A DNA stretch of 10,730 nt from Lachnospiraceae bacterium (GCA_024684065.1 JAIKXO010000216.1:1-10730), one strand, 5' to 3'; positions 1 to 8,030 are shown, counted from the stretch's first letter. Program-made: numbers and translations. Notes: generated by a model not told the origin, from the sequence alone.

Positions 1-62
1 TTTATCGGTAATGTATTTATCACATTTCTTTTTAATTGTCAATACTTCTGAAATAACCTGTT
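1..62 (-). other. Short downstream flank, no complete gene
   Basis: After the last ABC stop I see no hairpin or U-run, so the transcript may continue beyond the window. One minus-strand frame stays open to the edge and could encode L-T-I-K-K-K-C-D-K-Y-I-T-D-K. It has no ATG or GTG, only a TTG at 42-40 with a poor ribosome site. The same TTGACA could instead be a -35 hexamer, but the -10 match behind it is weak (TAAATA). Confidence 0.25.
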
Positions 63-1799
63 TTATGCAGTCTGCATCTTCCAGCTTGCGGCTTCTTCTC
101 TGAGTTTTATGAATCTGCTGTATTTCTCACTGCTTCTGAGCAATTCTTCATGTGTGCCGCTGCTGATCATTCCCTCATCAAGTACCACGATCTTATCGGC
201 ATTCCGGATCGTCTTGAGCCTGTGAGCGATCATGATCACCGTCTTATTTTCCGTTAAAGCATCAAAGGCGGCGATCAGTTTATCTTCGTTCTCAGGATCA
301 ACGTTTGCTGTTGCTTCATCAAGAATGATGACCGGAGCATCCTTAAGGATCGCTCTTGCAATAGATATCCTCTGTTTTTCTCCTCCCGAAAGCGTTGCCC
401 CGCCTTCACCGATCACAGTGGAATAGCCCTCCGGGAGCGACATGATAAAGTCATGGCAGCATGCCTTTTTTGCGGCAGCTACAACCGCATCATGACTTGC
501 ATTTCTCATTCCGAACTTTATATTGTTTTCAATCGTATCCGCGAACAGATAGACATTCTGGAAAACAACGCTGATCCTTGACATCAGGCTTTCCAGCGTG
601 TAGTCTCTTACATCCCGGCCGCCAATGGAAATGCTTCCTTTATTCACATCCCAAAAACGTGCTATCAGCATAGCCAGCGTTGTTTTGCCCGCACCGGATG
701 ATCCGACAAATGCAGTCATGGTCTTCTCCGGGAGCGTAAGGCTTACATCCTTTAATACCTCATTTTCGCCATAGGAAAATGATACATGATCGATCGATAT
801 TCCGTAATTCTCCGGATCATAATCTTTGCCATTTTCATCCATGACCGGAAGGAGATCGATCTTCTCGGCTTCCTCTATCGAGCTCGAAACTACCCTTAGA
901 ACTGTAAGCCCCGCTCCGGTCTGCTCGATATCGGCAAATACCTGGAAAGAGATGATCACTGCCATTAAGGCATAGGTTATCGTCATGTTTCCGTTAATGA
1001 AGAGTGCCACCGCAGTAAGCAGGAGCAAGGCTTTGAATGCGCCAAGGACGACTCCCTGGATCTCTCCATATGGGATGAACAATCTTTCCATCGCCAGATT
1101 GCTGTCCCTGTTTCCATCGATCGCTTTTTTTAAGGCTTCATCGCCCTTTCCGGTCAGGTTAAATGATTTGATCACACTCATCCCCTGAAGGCTCTCAAGT
1201 ACCCTGGATACCAGTGCGGCCTCATTTCTCTGCCTTACCGGAGATAAAGCACGGCTCTTCTTTTCCATGGATGAGGTAATGAGCATATAAACAGTCATAC
1301 CGATCAACTCGATAAGACCCAGCCTCCAATCGAAGAATAATACGCAGATCAGAAAGACGACTGAATTCATCAACCCGCTAAGGATCAGCACGAGAACGTT
1401 TGCGCCCTGATTTTCCACAACATCAAGTACGGTAGTCGTAATACCGGTTACCTGATCGAGGTTACTGTCGTTGAAATATCCCATGGGGACCTTTTTAAGC
1501 CTTTCAGCTATATCAAGCCTCTTATAAGCGCTCATATAATAGCCTGCATGAACGGCCTGAAGGTCCGCAGCCATTTTCAGAATAAACTGTCCAATGATAC
1601 TTATGCCCAGAAACAGGAGTGCCATCCAGGCCGGCTTCATGGTACGATCACCCTCTTCAAATGCAAGAATGACGAAATAGATCGCCGCCATCCTGAACAT
1701 CGAGAACAGAGATTTAAAAAATGAAATGATGATCGCCCGGTATATCTTGCTTTTTTCCTGCCCGGAAAAGTCTATGATCTTTCTTATCGCTTCAAGCAT
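63..1799 (-). CDS. ABC transporter half-molecule (membrane domain plus ATPase), second subunit of cassette B
   Basis: This 578-residue partner of the preceding ABC protein has membrane helices in about residues 18-300, then an ATPase: A-loop Tyr343, Walker A GSSGAGKTT (366-374), Gln414, LSGGEKQR (470-477), Walker B VIILDE with Glu495, D-loop VDPENE and His526. The frame extends to an ATG at 1835, but I chose ATG 1799. It overlaps the upstream stop as TAATG and has AAGGAGGT (1815-1808) 8 bases ahead. The protein then starts MLEAIRKIIDFSG, similar to MFKTVKRIIDWCG in the cassette A counterpart. The C-terminus (L-R-E-E-A-A-S-W) also matches that counterpart. It probably forms a heterodimeric membrane transporter with its neighbour. 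Confidence 0.88.
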   Translation of the reverse strand: MLEAIRKIIDFSGQEKSKIYRAIIISFFKSLFSMFRMAAIYFVILAFEEGDRTMKPAWMALLFLGISIIGQFILKMAADLQAVHAGYYMSAYKRLDIAERLKKVPMGYFNDSNLDQVTGITTTVLDVVENQGANVLVLILSGLMNSVVFLICVLFFDWRLGLIELIGMTVYMLITSSMEKKSRALSPVRQRNEAALVSRVLESLQGMSVIKSFNLTGKGDEALKKAIDGNRDSNLAMERLFIPYGEIQGVVLGAFKALLLLTAVALFINGNMTITYALMAVIISFQVFADIEQTGAGLTVLRVVSSSIEEAEKIDLLPVMDENGKDYDPENYGISIDHVSFSYGENEVLKDVSLTLPEKTMTAFVGSSGAGKTTLAMLIARFWDVNKGSISIGGRDVRDYTLESLMSRISVVFQNVYLFADTIENNIKFGMRNASHDAVVAAAKKACCHDFIMSLPEGYSTVIGEGGATLSGGEKQRISIARAILKDAPVIILDEATANVDPENEDKLIAAFDALTENKTVIMIAHRLKTIRNADKIVVLDEGMISSGTHEELLRSSEKYSRFIKLREEAASWKMQTA

Positions 1800-3541
1800 T
1801 ACGCTGCACCTCCTTCGCTGATATGAGCCTGCCACATCGCATTATAAAGAGCACTCTCTTTAAGAAGCTCACTGTGAGTACCCGAGCACTCGACCGACCC
1901 TTTGTTGATCAGCACGATCTGATCGGCATTCGTTACCGTAGAAAGCCTGTGAGCAATGATGATCACCGTTTTATTCCTCATCAGTTTGGTAAGCGCCTGT
2001 TGTATGACAGCCTCATTCTCCGGATCTATATAAGCCGTTGCTTCATCAAGGATCACGACGGGAGCATCTTTAAGCATTGCTCTGGCAATGGCGATCCGTT
2101 GACGTTCGCCTCCCGACAGACGGGCCCCACCGCTTCCGACTTTTGTTTCATAGCCTTGCGGAAGAGCCATTATGAATTCATCGCAGCCTGAAGCTTTGGC
2201 AGCTTCACGAACCGCCTCATCGGAAGCCGTTGTCTTTCCCATACGGATATTATTCATGATCGTATCGTCGAACAGCCAGTTATCCTGGGATACATATGCC
2301 ACCTGATCATAAAGCTGTTCAAGCGGGATCGATCTAAGATCTTTTCCGTCCATCTTTACCGAGCCGTCCTTCACATCCCAGAATCCTCCAACAAGCTTTG
2401 CGATTGTAGATTTTCCGCTCCCGGAAGGCCCGACGAGAGCGGTAAAGCTCTTCTCCGGAATTGTGAGATTTACATGATGAAGGACTTCCTCATCTTCATG
2501 ATAAGAATAGTTGACGTCACAGAATTCTATGTTATGGGTTGTGAATGTAACCGGAGTTTCCGAATGCTCCTGTTCTTCTCCGGAGAGCAGCTCATCTACC
2601 GTGACTACTGTGGTTCCCACTTTGGCGGAGGAATCCGTAAACTGGATAGCAGCGAGAATAGGTCCTACAATGCACATGGAAAGCATGATTGAAGTCATGA
2701 AAACGTCTGCTGAAATCCTCCCTGAGACATACATCCACCAACCAATCGGCAATACCGTGATCAGTGTACAGGGCGCGATCGTGTAACAAAGAGCCTGGCA
2801 AACTTCCGTTTTTTTCATCCAGTAGTAATAGAAGGAGGCATTTGCAAGTACCTTATCTTTAAACTTCTGAAAGGATGATCTGCTCTGACTGTATGCTTTG
2901 ATCACTTCGATCCCGTGGATATATTCAACGATGCTCGCGTTCATGTCCTGAGTGATCTCCACGGACTTCTTGTAATCCTCGGAATAACTGGCGGCGATAA
3001 AGCCGAAAAACATAAGTCCGACCGGTACGGATATCAGGCATATGAGTCCCATTCTCCAGTCGATGATCATCATATATATCCAAACCGCTATAGCACCGAT
3101 GATATTGGATGTGAGCTCAGGTATCATATGCGCTATAGGGCGTTCCATCCGCTCCACCTCATCAACAATGATCTGCTTGAGTTTGCCGCTGGAAGTATCG
3201 ATGATAGTACCAAGAGGCATTTTCGGAAGCTTGGCAAATATCTGCTTACGTATCTCTCCCAACAGGGAAAATGTCGCCTTATGACTGACGCTCAGTCCCA
3301 TTGCATAAAAAAGACTTTTAAGTGCAAAGCCTGCGAAGGCGGCAACTACGAATGCAAGATAATAACTCCATTCCCTGTTTCCGGATATCATCCCTGAAAT
3401 GATCTTTGCCGCAGAAGCAAAAGGAACGATCCCTGATACTACGCCGAGCACTGCCAGCACGACAGACAAAAGGAGCCTTCCGTGTTCGGGCTTTGCGATC
3501 TCCCAGATCCTTGCCATGGGATATGACTTTTGTACTTCCAT
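1799..3541 (-). CDS. ABC transporter half-molecule (membrane domain plus ATPase), first subunit of cassette B
   Basis: This 580-residue protein is the counterpart of the first ABC protein of cassette A. The membrane domain covers about residues 20-310. The ATPase has A-loop Tyr347, Walker A GPSGSGKST (371-379), Gln419, LSGGERQR (475-482), Walker B VVILDE with Glu500, D-loop YIDPENE and His531. Shared landmarks with the cassette A subunit include an I/L-A-H-x-x-P-E stretch near residue 136 and the C-terminal L-Y-x-x-M-W-Q-A-H-I. The start at 3541 is supported by AGGAGG (3557-3552) about 10 bases ahead. Its stop codon shares one base with the next start (TAATG), so translation of the pair is coupled. 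Exporter or siderophore-type importer cannot be decided from sequence. Confidence 0.88.
   Translation of the reverse strand: MEVQKSYPMARIWEIAKPEHGRLLLSVVLAVLGVVSGIVPFASAAKIISGMISGNREWSYYLAFVVAAFAGFALKSLFYAMGLSVSHKATFSLLGEIRKQIFAKLPKMPLGTIIDTSSGKLKQIIVDEVERMERPIAHMIPELTSNIIGAIAVWIYMMIIDWRMGLICLISVPVGLMFFGFIAASYSEDYKKSVEITQDMNASIVEYIHGIEVIKAYSQSRSSFQKFKDKVLANASFYYYWMKKTEVCQALCYTIAPCTLITVLPIGWWMYVSGRISADVFMTSIMLSMCIVGPILAAIQFTDSSAKVGTTVVTVDELLSGEEQEHSETPVTFTTHNIEFCDVNYSYHEDEEVLHHVNLTIPEKSFTALVGPSGSGKSTIAKLVGGFWDVKDGSVKMDGKDLRSIPLEQLYDQVAYVSQDNWLFDDTIMNNIRMGKTTASDEAVREAAKASGCDEFIMALPQGYETKVGSGGARLSGGERQRIAIARAMLKDAPVVILDEATAYIDPENEAVIQQALTKLMRNKTVIIIAHRLSTVTNADQIVLINKGSVECSGTHSELLKESALYNAMWQAHISEGGAA
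1808..1815 (-). promoter_or_regulatory. Ribosome binding site deciding the start of the last ABC gene
   Basis: AAGGAGGT stands 8 bases before the ATG at 1799-1797, within the end of the preceding gene. It supports the TAATG coupled start over the in-frame ATG at 1835. Confidence 0.75.
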
Positions 3542-3560
3542 ACTATAAGCACCTCCTATT

Positions 3561-3578
3561 AGTTAGCTAATGCTAACT
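3561..3578. promoter_or_regulatory. GTTAGC-N4-GCTAAC palindrome, candidate TetR operator before the cassette B transporter pair
   Basis: Perfect 7-base arms (AGTTAGC and GCTAACT) flank a 4-base centre. A TATAAA that could serve as -10 (3588-3583) ends 4 bases upstream, overlapping the U-run of the terminator, so an expected transcription start would fall inside the palindrome. No good -35 is seen. The half-site equals that of the palindrome in cassette A and of the triple repeat before the cassette A regulator. As RNA it could also fold into a small hairpin 3 bases before the AGGAGG ribosome site. Confidence 0.6.
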
Positions 3579-3585
3579 TGCTTTT

Positions 3586-3623
3586 ATAAAAAAGGCCTTC
3601 TCATTGAATCATCCTAAGAAGGC
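3586..3623 (-). terminator. Intrinsic terminator or attenuator after the cassette B TetR gene
   Basis: The transcript forms a stem from GCCTTCTTA (3623-3615) and TGAGAAGGC (3603-3595), nine pairs with one G-U, around an 11-base loop. A C and then six Us (3593-3588) follow directly. This is a canonical intrinsic terminator 10 bases after the TetR stop. It should separate most regulator transcripts from the ABC genes, or act as an attenuator. Confidence 0.75.
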
Positions 3624-3632
3624 AATTATTAC

Positions 3633-4244
3633 CTAATATCCGAAGAATTCTCTCCACGCCTTGGAGAAGAACCTGTCCAGGGTATCGGCGTAATGCATGG
3701 CTTCCTCCCTGGTAAGATCATGCTCTACCGTCTGGAACACTGCGCTTATGTTCGTCGTGGTCAACAGGTGAAGCTCTCTTTTATCATATTCATTGAGCTT
3801 TATCCCCTGCTTTCTTAGCACTTCCATAAAAGAAAGCGTCATTTTCTCTTCCAATATGGCGAGATCATGAATAAAGCTTTCATACTTAGTACCCTGAGAC
3901 TTGCAGATGATCAGGCGAAAAGCATCCAGATTATCGTAGATGTAGGAAATCGAGAGCCTTGCATCCTGCCCGGTCTCCAAAAAGCTCAGATCACCGGTAC
4001 CGATAAGTTGCTCCTGTTCATTCTCTTCCAGATGAAAAATACTCAGCAATCCCTGCCGGGCAGGTTCGACCAGTGCGGAGAACATTTCTTCCTTACTCGC
4101 AAAATGCTTGTAAAGTCCGGATGCACTCATTCCGGCTTCTTCTGCAATGTGCCGCATGGAGGCGTCCGTAAACCCGTAAGTCAGGAATTCTTTCTTGGCG
4201 GCTGCAACGATTTTCTCATGGTTTGCTGTTTTATCGATAGGCAT
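3633..4244 (-). CDS. TetR-family transcriptional regulator, cassette B
   Basis: This 203-residue regulator is a paralogue of the cassette A TetR. The N-terminal helix-turn-helix spans about residues 9-55, with ASGLYKHFASKEEMF as the recognition region. The C-terminal domain is helical and carries the shared K-S-x-G-x-x-Y-E-x-F-x-H-D pattern. A longer frame starts at 4271, but I chose ATG 4244. It aligns with the MPRDKTANH start of the paralogue, has GAGG about 8 bases ahead, and puts the inverted-repeat operator outside the coding region instead of overlapping it. A terminator-like hairpin follows the stop. The role is presumably repression of itself and of the ABC pair after it. The effector is unknown. 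Confidence 0.9.
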   Translation of the reverse strand: MPIDKTANHEKIVAAAKKEFLTYGFTDASMRHIAEEAGMSASGLYKHFASKEEMFSALVEPARQGLLSIFHLEENEQEQLIGTGDLSFLETGQDARLSISYIYDNLDAFRLIICKSQGTKYESFIHDLAILEEKMTLSFMEVLRKQGIKLNEYDKRELHLLTTTNISAVFQTVEHDLTREEAMHYADTLDRFFSKAWREFFGY

Positions 4245-4262
4245 TCTATTTACCTCATTAAA

Positions 4263-4306
4263 AGCGAACACTGTACGCTCACGCTTAATAGAATACAGTG
4301 TTCGCT
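4263..4306. promoter_or_regulatory. 13-base inverted repeat straddling the promoter, candidate operator
   Basis: AGCGAACACTGTA (4263-4275) and its exact reverse complement (4294-4306) are separated by 18 bases. The distal arm fills the -35/-10 spacer and touches the -10; the proximal arm lies just past the expected transcription start. Arm-to-arm distance is 31 bases, close to three helical turns, so two dimers could sit on one DNA face. The proximal arm with its next bases (4264-4278) is itself a near-palindrome with one mismatched pair. The sequence differs from the GTTAGC sites elsewhere, so this is probably the autoregulatory site of the cassette B TetR. Confidence 0.7.
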
Positions 4307-4318
4307 CTTCTTTGTCAA
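4290..4318 (-). promoter_or_regulatory. Promoter of the cassette B TetR gene
   Basis: A perfect TTGACA (4318-4313), a 17-base spacer and TATTCT (4295-4290, 4 of 6 consensus bases) form a good vegetative promoter. The expected start of transcription is near 4283. It lies 22 bases after the stop of the preceding ABC gene and about 45 bases before the chosen TetR start codon. The flanking inverted repeat suggests repression. Confidence 0.7.
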
Positions 4319-4340
4319 GTCCTTTTTTATTTAAAACATC

Positions 4341-6116
4341 TTAAGCTTCACTCGCGATCTGCCAGTTCTCCGCTTCTTTACGTATCCTGACAAATCCTGC
4401 GTACTTTCCGCCCAGGCTTACAAGCTCTTCGTGTTTTCCTTTTTCGACGATATGACCTTCATCCACTACAAGTATCTGATCTGCCGCCTCGATAGTTGCA
4501 AGTCTGTGTGCGATGATGATCACGGTTTTGCCTTTTGAAAGTTCCGTAAGGGCACCCTGGATCAGGTGCTCGTTCTCAGGGTCTATGCTCGCGGTCGATT
4601 CATCAAGTATTATGATCGGTGAATTCTTAAGTATCGCTCTGGCTATGGATATCCTCTGTTTCTGCCCGCCTGATAACGTGCCGCCTCCTTCTCCGATCAC
4701 TGTATCGTATCCATCGGGCAGCCCCATGATAAAATCATGGCAGCGTGCTTTCCTGGCAGCTTCGATCATTTCTTCCTCCGAGACATTTTCCCTGCCGAAG
4801 CAGATATTCGCGCGTACCGTATCATTGAACAGATAAACATTCTGAAACACCATAGAGATATTTGTAAGAAGGCTGTCGAGACTGTATTTCTTAAGATCCG
4901 TGCCCCCAAGTGTTATACTTCCTTTTGTAACATCATAGAACCTTGCGATCAGATTGCAGATGGTCGTCTTGCCGCTTCCCGAAGGCCCTACTATCGCTGT
5001 TGTGCTCCCCTGCGGGATTTCAAAAGATACATCCTCAAGTACCTTTCTGTTTTCCGTTGAAACTGCGTTGGAGTAGGAAAAGTCCACGTTTTTGAATGCT
5101 ATATCATAGCTCCCGGGTTTGATATCCTCTCCATCCGCATCAAGGAGATTGGTGTCGGAAAACATCTCCATTTTATCGAATGCATTATTTATCACGGACA
5201 AAACATGTGCACTGTCGGCAATGGGTTCCACGGAATTAAATATCGACATCGACAGAAAAGCCACGATCAATACCATCGGCAACTCAAGCCTGCCGGCAAG
5301 GCCGGCATACATGACCGAAATGATCATCCACACACTTGCCGCTTTCAGAGCAAATATATGCAGACAGTTATATGGGATAAATCCGCACTCGATCTTTAAT
5401 GCTATTTTTTTTGCACTCGCACAGGCCTGTGTAAAATCCCTGACGGATGCACCTTCCATACCGAAAGACTTGACAACCGGCAGGCCCCTGGTGTATTCCA
5501 GTGCCGCTCTTGTGAGCTTTTCGTTTTCTGCATTCAGCACCTTCGTATTGGCGGTACTGTGTCTTGATATCATAAGGAGAAACAGGAATGAAACCGCCAC
5601 GCCCCCTAAGGCGATCAATGCACACTCAGGAATGATAAAAAGCAAAAACAGCAGGATGCACAGGAAATTCAGATATCCTCCCACAAAACCGTCCACCATG
5701 CGGATCCCCATATTTTCAAGCGTGGCCAGTCCTGTCGTTATGGCATTTAATATTGCTCCCGTATCGTTCGTCTGGAAATATCCCAAGGATACCCTCTTTA
5801 ACGCTTCTCCGATCTTGAGCCTGTCCCGTGCCACCAGCTCATAGCCTATCGTTTCGTGAAACCTTGCTTTCAGATAATCAAAAACAAATCTTCCAAGCAC
5901 CATCAGCATTATAAGAAAAAAACTCTTTAGCGCAAGTCCGGGATCGATCACTTTCCCTGCTTTTATATCACTGATGATCCCGCCCATAACGAACCCTGCA
6001 TATGCAACCGGAGCAGCCATCGCCCAGGATGACAGAAACGAAAACAGAAATCCCGCAAAAAGACTTGCCTTAAAGTCCCCGCACCAGTCTATTATCCTCT
6101 TTACCGTTTTAAACAT
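4341..6116 (-). CDS. ABC transporter half-molecule (membrane domain plus ATPase), second subunit of cassette A
   Basis: This 591-residue partner of the preceding ABC protein has the same layout: membrane helices within about residues 15-300, then an ATPase. Motifs are A-loop Tyr348, Walker A GPSGSGKTT (377-385), Gln425, LSGGQKQR (481-488), Walker B IIILDE with Glu506, D-loop IDPENE and His537. The site appears fully active, unlike the degenerate site found in many heterodimeric exporters. The ATG at 6116 is 4 bases after the upstream stop, with AAGGAGG (6132-6126) 9 bases ahead, so the pair is co-translated. The C-terminus (R-I-R-K-E-A-E-N-W) resembles the second subunit of cassette B, not its own partner. 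This places both cassettes as copies of an ordered pair. Likely an inner-membrane heterodimer; substrate unknown. Confidence 0.88.
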   Translation of the reverse strand: MFKTVKRIIDWCGDFKASLFAGFLFSFLSSWAMAAPVAYAGFVMGGIISDIKAGKVIDPGLALKSFFLIMLMVLGRFVFDYLKARFHETIGYELVARDRLKIGEALKRVSLGYFQTNDTGAILNAITTGLATLENMGIRMVDGFVGGYLNFLCILLFLLFIIPECALIALGGVAVSFLFLLMISRHSTANTKVLNAENEKLTRAALEYTRGLPVVKSFGMEGASVRDFTQACASAKKIALKIECGFIPYNCLHIFALKAASVWMIISVMYAGLAGRLELPMVLIVAFLSMSIFNSVEPIADSAHVLSVINNAFDKMEMFSDTNLLDADGEDIKPGSYDIAFKNVDFSYSNAVSTENRKVLEDVSFEIPQGSTTAIVGPSGSGKTTICNLIARFYDVTKGSITLGGTDLKKYSLDSLLTNISMVFQNVYLFNDTVRANICFGRENVSEEEMIEAARKARCHDFIMGLPDGYDTVIGEGGGTLSGGQKQRISIARAILKNSPIIILDESTASIDPENEHLIQGALTELSKGKTVIIIAHRLATIEAADQILVVDEGHIVEKGKHEELVSLGGKYAGFVRIRKEAENWQIASEA

Positions 6117-6120
6117 ATCT

Positions 6121-7899
6121 TTACGCCTCCTTCACATTACCGGCCGCCCAGTTTCTTGCACCGATATGAGCCTGCCACATCCTCTGATATAACGGCGACT
6201 TCTCCATAAGTTCTTCCTGAGTTCCCTCGGCTTCTATCCGGCCGTCATTAAGCACCACTATCCTGTCTGCATTCTTTATGGTCGACAGCCTGTGAGCGAT
6301 CACCAGAAGCGTCTTGCCCCTTGTCAGATTGGCAATGGATTCCTGAAGCTTTGTCTCATTCTCGGGATCCGTAAATGCCGTTGCTTCATCAAGTATCACC
6401 ACCGGCGCATTCTTAAGCATCATCCGCGCTATGGCAATTCTCTGTCTTTCACCTCCGGACAGGCGCTTTCCTGCCTCTCCTGCCGAGGTATTGTATCCGT
6501 CGGGAAGTTTGCGTATGAACTCATCACAGCACGCCGATTTTGCCGCCCGGATCACTTCTTCATCGGTGGCATCCGGTTTACCCAGTCTGATATTCTCCAT
6601 GATGGATCTTGAAAAAAGAAAATTGTCCTGGGTTACAAAGCTCACTATGTCAGCCAAAGACGTGACCTTGAGTTCTTTTATATTCACGCCGCCTATACTG
6701 ATGCTTCCGCTGCTCACATCCCAGAACCTTGCGATCAGTTTCGCCACTGTTGACTTTCCGCCCCCGCTCGGTCCGACAAGCGCAGTAAAGCTTCCTTCCT
6801 TCATCGACAGATTGATCCCGTGAAGTACCTCTCCGTCTTCTTCATCATAAGTGAAATGTACATCCTTAAGCTCGATCGAATAATTATCGGGAAGTTTTTC
6901 TTTTTCGGGTTCAGGCAGGCTTTTGATCTCTAAAAGCTTCTGGATCTCAAGCACCGTATACTGCATCTGTCTTAAGCCGTTAGAAAAGATCTCTATCTTT
7001 GCCATGCTGATGACCATTGACATTGCAAGCATTACCGACAGTGCCATCTGCGAAACCGTCATACTCCCTTTCCCTACAAGAAGGATACTTACCGGCACAA
7101 CACCGAGCAATGTCGCAGGCATAAACGCAAACGCCAGCTTCATCGTCACCCAGGTGGATTCCATCCACTCAATAACAAAATCCCTGTAGTTCCTGATGGA
7201 ACCGGCAAATTTTTCATAGCTCACTCCGGCCTTCCCGAAAGCCTTGATGACCTCTATACCCTCCACATATTCAACGATCATGCTGCTCATATGTGCGTTT
7301 GCTTCCTGGTATTTTGTCATATTCTTTCCGCTCAGTTTAAAGGTGAGCGCCATAAAGATAAGTCCCAGGGGCAGCGCAAGAAGAGCTGCAAGAGCAACGC
7401 GTATATCAACTATTGCAAGAGCGATAAAACATACAATGGGAAGCAGGATATGTCCCGCGCCCTCCGGAACCACGTGCGCCAGCGGCGGCTCGATATCTTC
7501 GATCTTATCCACGATCACGCCTTTGATCTCTCCGATCGAGTGAGCGGTAACATCTCCGAGCGGAGCCTTCAAAAAGACATCCGCCACCTTAAGCCTTAAT
7601 CCTTTCAGCACGTTAAATGCTACATAATGCGATATCCCCGTAGATATCCCGAAACAGATAACTTTTACAAGATACGCAAGGACTGCTGTCATGCTCAGAT
7701 TGAACACATATGCTCTGTCAAGGGTACCGGCTATATATCTGTCCAATATGCGGTACACAAGATAATACGGCACAAGTCCCGCGATAAGACTGACCATGGA
7801 AAAGATAACCGATGCCCCCAGCCTTCCACCGCTGCCCTTCGCATAGGAAAGCAATGTGCCAAACCATTTCTTTTCTTCTTTTGTTGCTTCTTGATTCAT
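6121..7899 (-). CDS. ABC transporter half-molecule (membrane domain plus ATPase), first subunit of cassette A
   Basis: This 592-residue protein has an N-terminal membrane domain of the type IV ABC fold (about residues 25-320, six expected helices) and a C-terminal ATPase. In the ATPase I see A-loop Tyr351, Walker A GPSGGGKST (376-384), Q-loop Gln424, signature LSGGERQR (480-487), Walker B VVILDE with Glu505 and switch His536. All catalytic residues are present. The D-loop reads FTDPENE, a DPENE form shared by all four half-transporters here. I chose ATG 7899 over the ATG at 7935 because AGGA stands 7 bases ahead of 7899, while nothing suitable precedes 7935. The gene ends 4 bases before its partner starts, so the two probably form a heterodimer. 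Family members include multidrug exporters and the siderophore importers YbtPQ and IrtAB; substrate and direction are unresolved. Confidence 0.88.
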   Translation of the reverse strand: MNQEATKEEKKWFGTLLSYAKGSGGRLGASVIFSMVSLIAGLVPYYLVYRILDRYIAGTLDRAYVFNLSMTAVLAYLVKVICFGISTGISHYVAFNVLKGLRLKVADVFLKAPLGDVTAHSIGEIKGVIVDKIEDIEPPLAHVVPEGAGHILLPIVCFIALAIVDIRVALAALLALPLGLIFMALTFKLSGKNMTKYQEANAHMSSMIVEYVEGIEVIKAFGKAGVSYEKFAGSIRNYRDFVIEWMESTWVTMKLAFAFMPATLLGVVPVSILLVGKGSMTVSQMALSVMLAMSMVISMAKIEIFSNGLRQMQYTVLEIQKLLEIKSLPEPEKEKLPDNYSIELKDVHFTYDEEDGEVLHGINLSMKEGSFTALVGPSGGGKSTVAKLIARFWDVSSGSISIGGVNIKELKVTSLADIVSFVTQDNFLFSRSIMENIRLGKPDATDEEVIRAAKSACCDEFIRKLPDGYNTSAGEAGKRLSGGERQRIAIARMMLKNAPVVILDEATAFTDPENETKLQESIANLTRGKTLLVIAHRLSTIKNADRIVVLNDGRIEAEGTQEELMEKSPLYQRMWQAHIGARNWAAGNVKEA

Positions 7900-7944
7900 T
7901 GTTTTTTCCTGCCCTTTCTTTTTTGTTAACATCATGCGTTTTTT

Positions 7945-7954
7945 GTTAGCTAAC
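7945..7954. promoter_or_regulatory. GTTAGCTAAC palindrome, candidate TetR operator
   Basis: A perfect 10-base palindrome built from the GTTAGC half-site lies between the hairpin and the first ABC gene of cassette A. Nearly the same element precedes the first ABC gene of cassette B. The position suits a repressor controlling the transporter pair independently of the regulator gene. I do not see a convincing -35/-10 pair right beside it, so an internal promoter is inference. Confidence 0.5.
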
Positions 7955-7966
7955 CCCTAAAACGCC

Positions 7967-8003
7967 CTCACCGCCCGATCCCATTACGGGACCGGACGGT
8001 GAG
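7967..8003 (-). terminator. Long intergenic hairpin: attenuator, partial terminator or mRNA stabiliser
   Basis: The transcript forms a 16-base-pair stem (arms 8003-7988 and 7982-7967) with a 5-base loop, beginning 28 bases after the TetR stop. All 16 positions pair in the minus-strand RNA, two of them as G-U pairs. In plus-strand RNA those two become A-C mismatches, so the structure fits a sense transcript best. Downstream comes GGCG and only four Us (7962-7959), which is weak for an intrinsic terminator. It may reduce read-through from the regulator into the transporter genes, or act as a processing or stability element. Confidence 0.6.
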
Positions 8004-8030
8004 TGTGAATTTCCTATATAATATTTCGAC

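Noticed and set aside
1800..1835. Twelve-residue N-terminal extension of the last ABC protein from ATG 1835
   Set aside because: It is arginine-rich translation of the preceding gene's end. The TAATG start at 1799 has AAGGAGGT at ideal spacing and matches the paralogue.
4245..4271. Nine-residue N-terminal extension of the cassette B TetR from ATG 4271
   Set aside because: It would begin inside the operator repeat, lacks a ribosome site and has no counterpart in the cassette A TetR.
5119..5844. 241-residue plus-strand open frame
   Set aside because: It lies wholly antisense to the second ABC gene of cassette A, has no recognisable domain, and reads as a complementary-strand shadow.
7900..7935. 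Twelve-residue N-terminal extension of the first cassette A ABC protein from ATG 7935
   Set aside because: It is lysine-rich with no suitable ribosome site, whereas AGGA is well placed before ATG 7899. It cannot be fully excluded.
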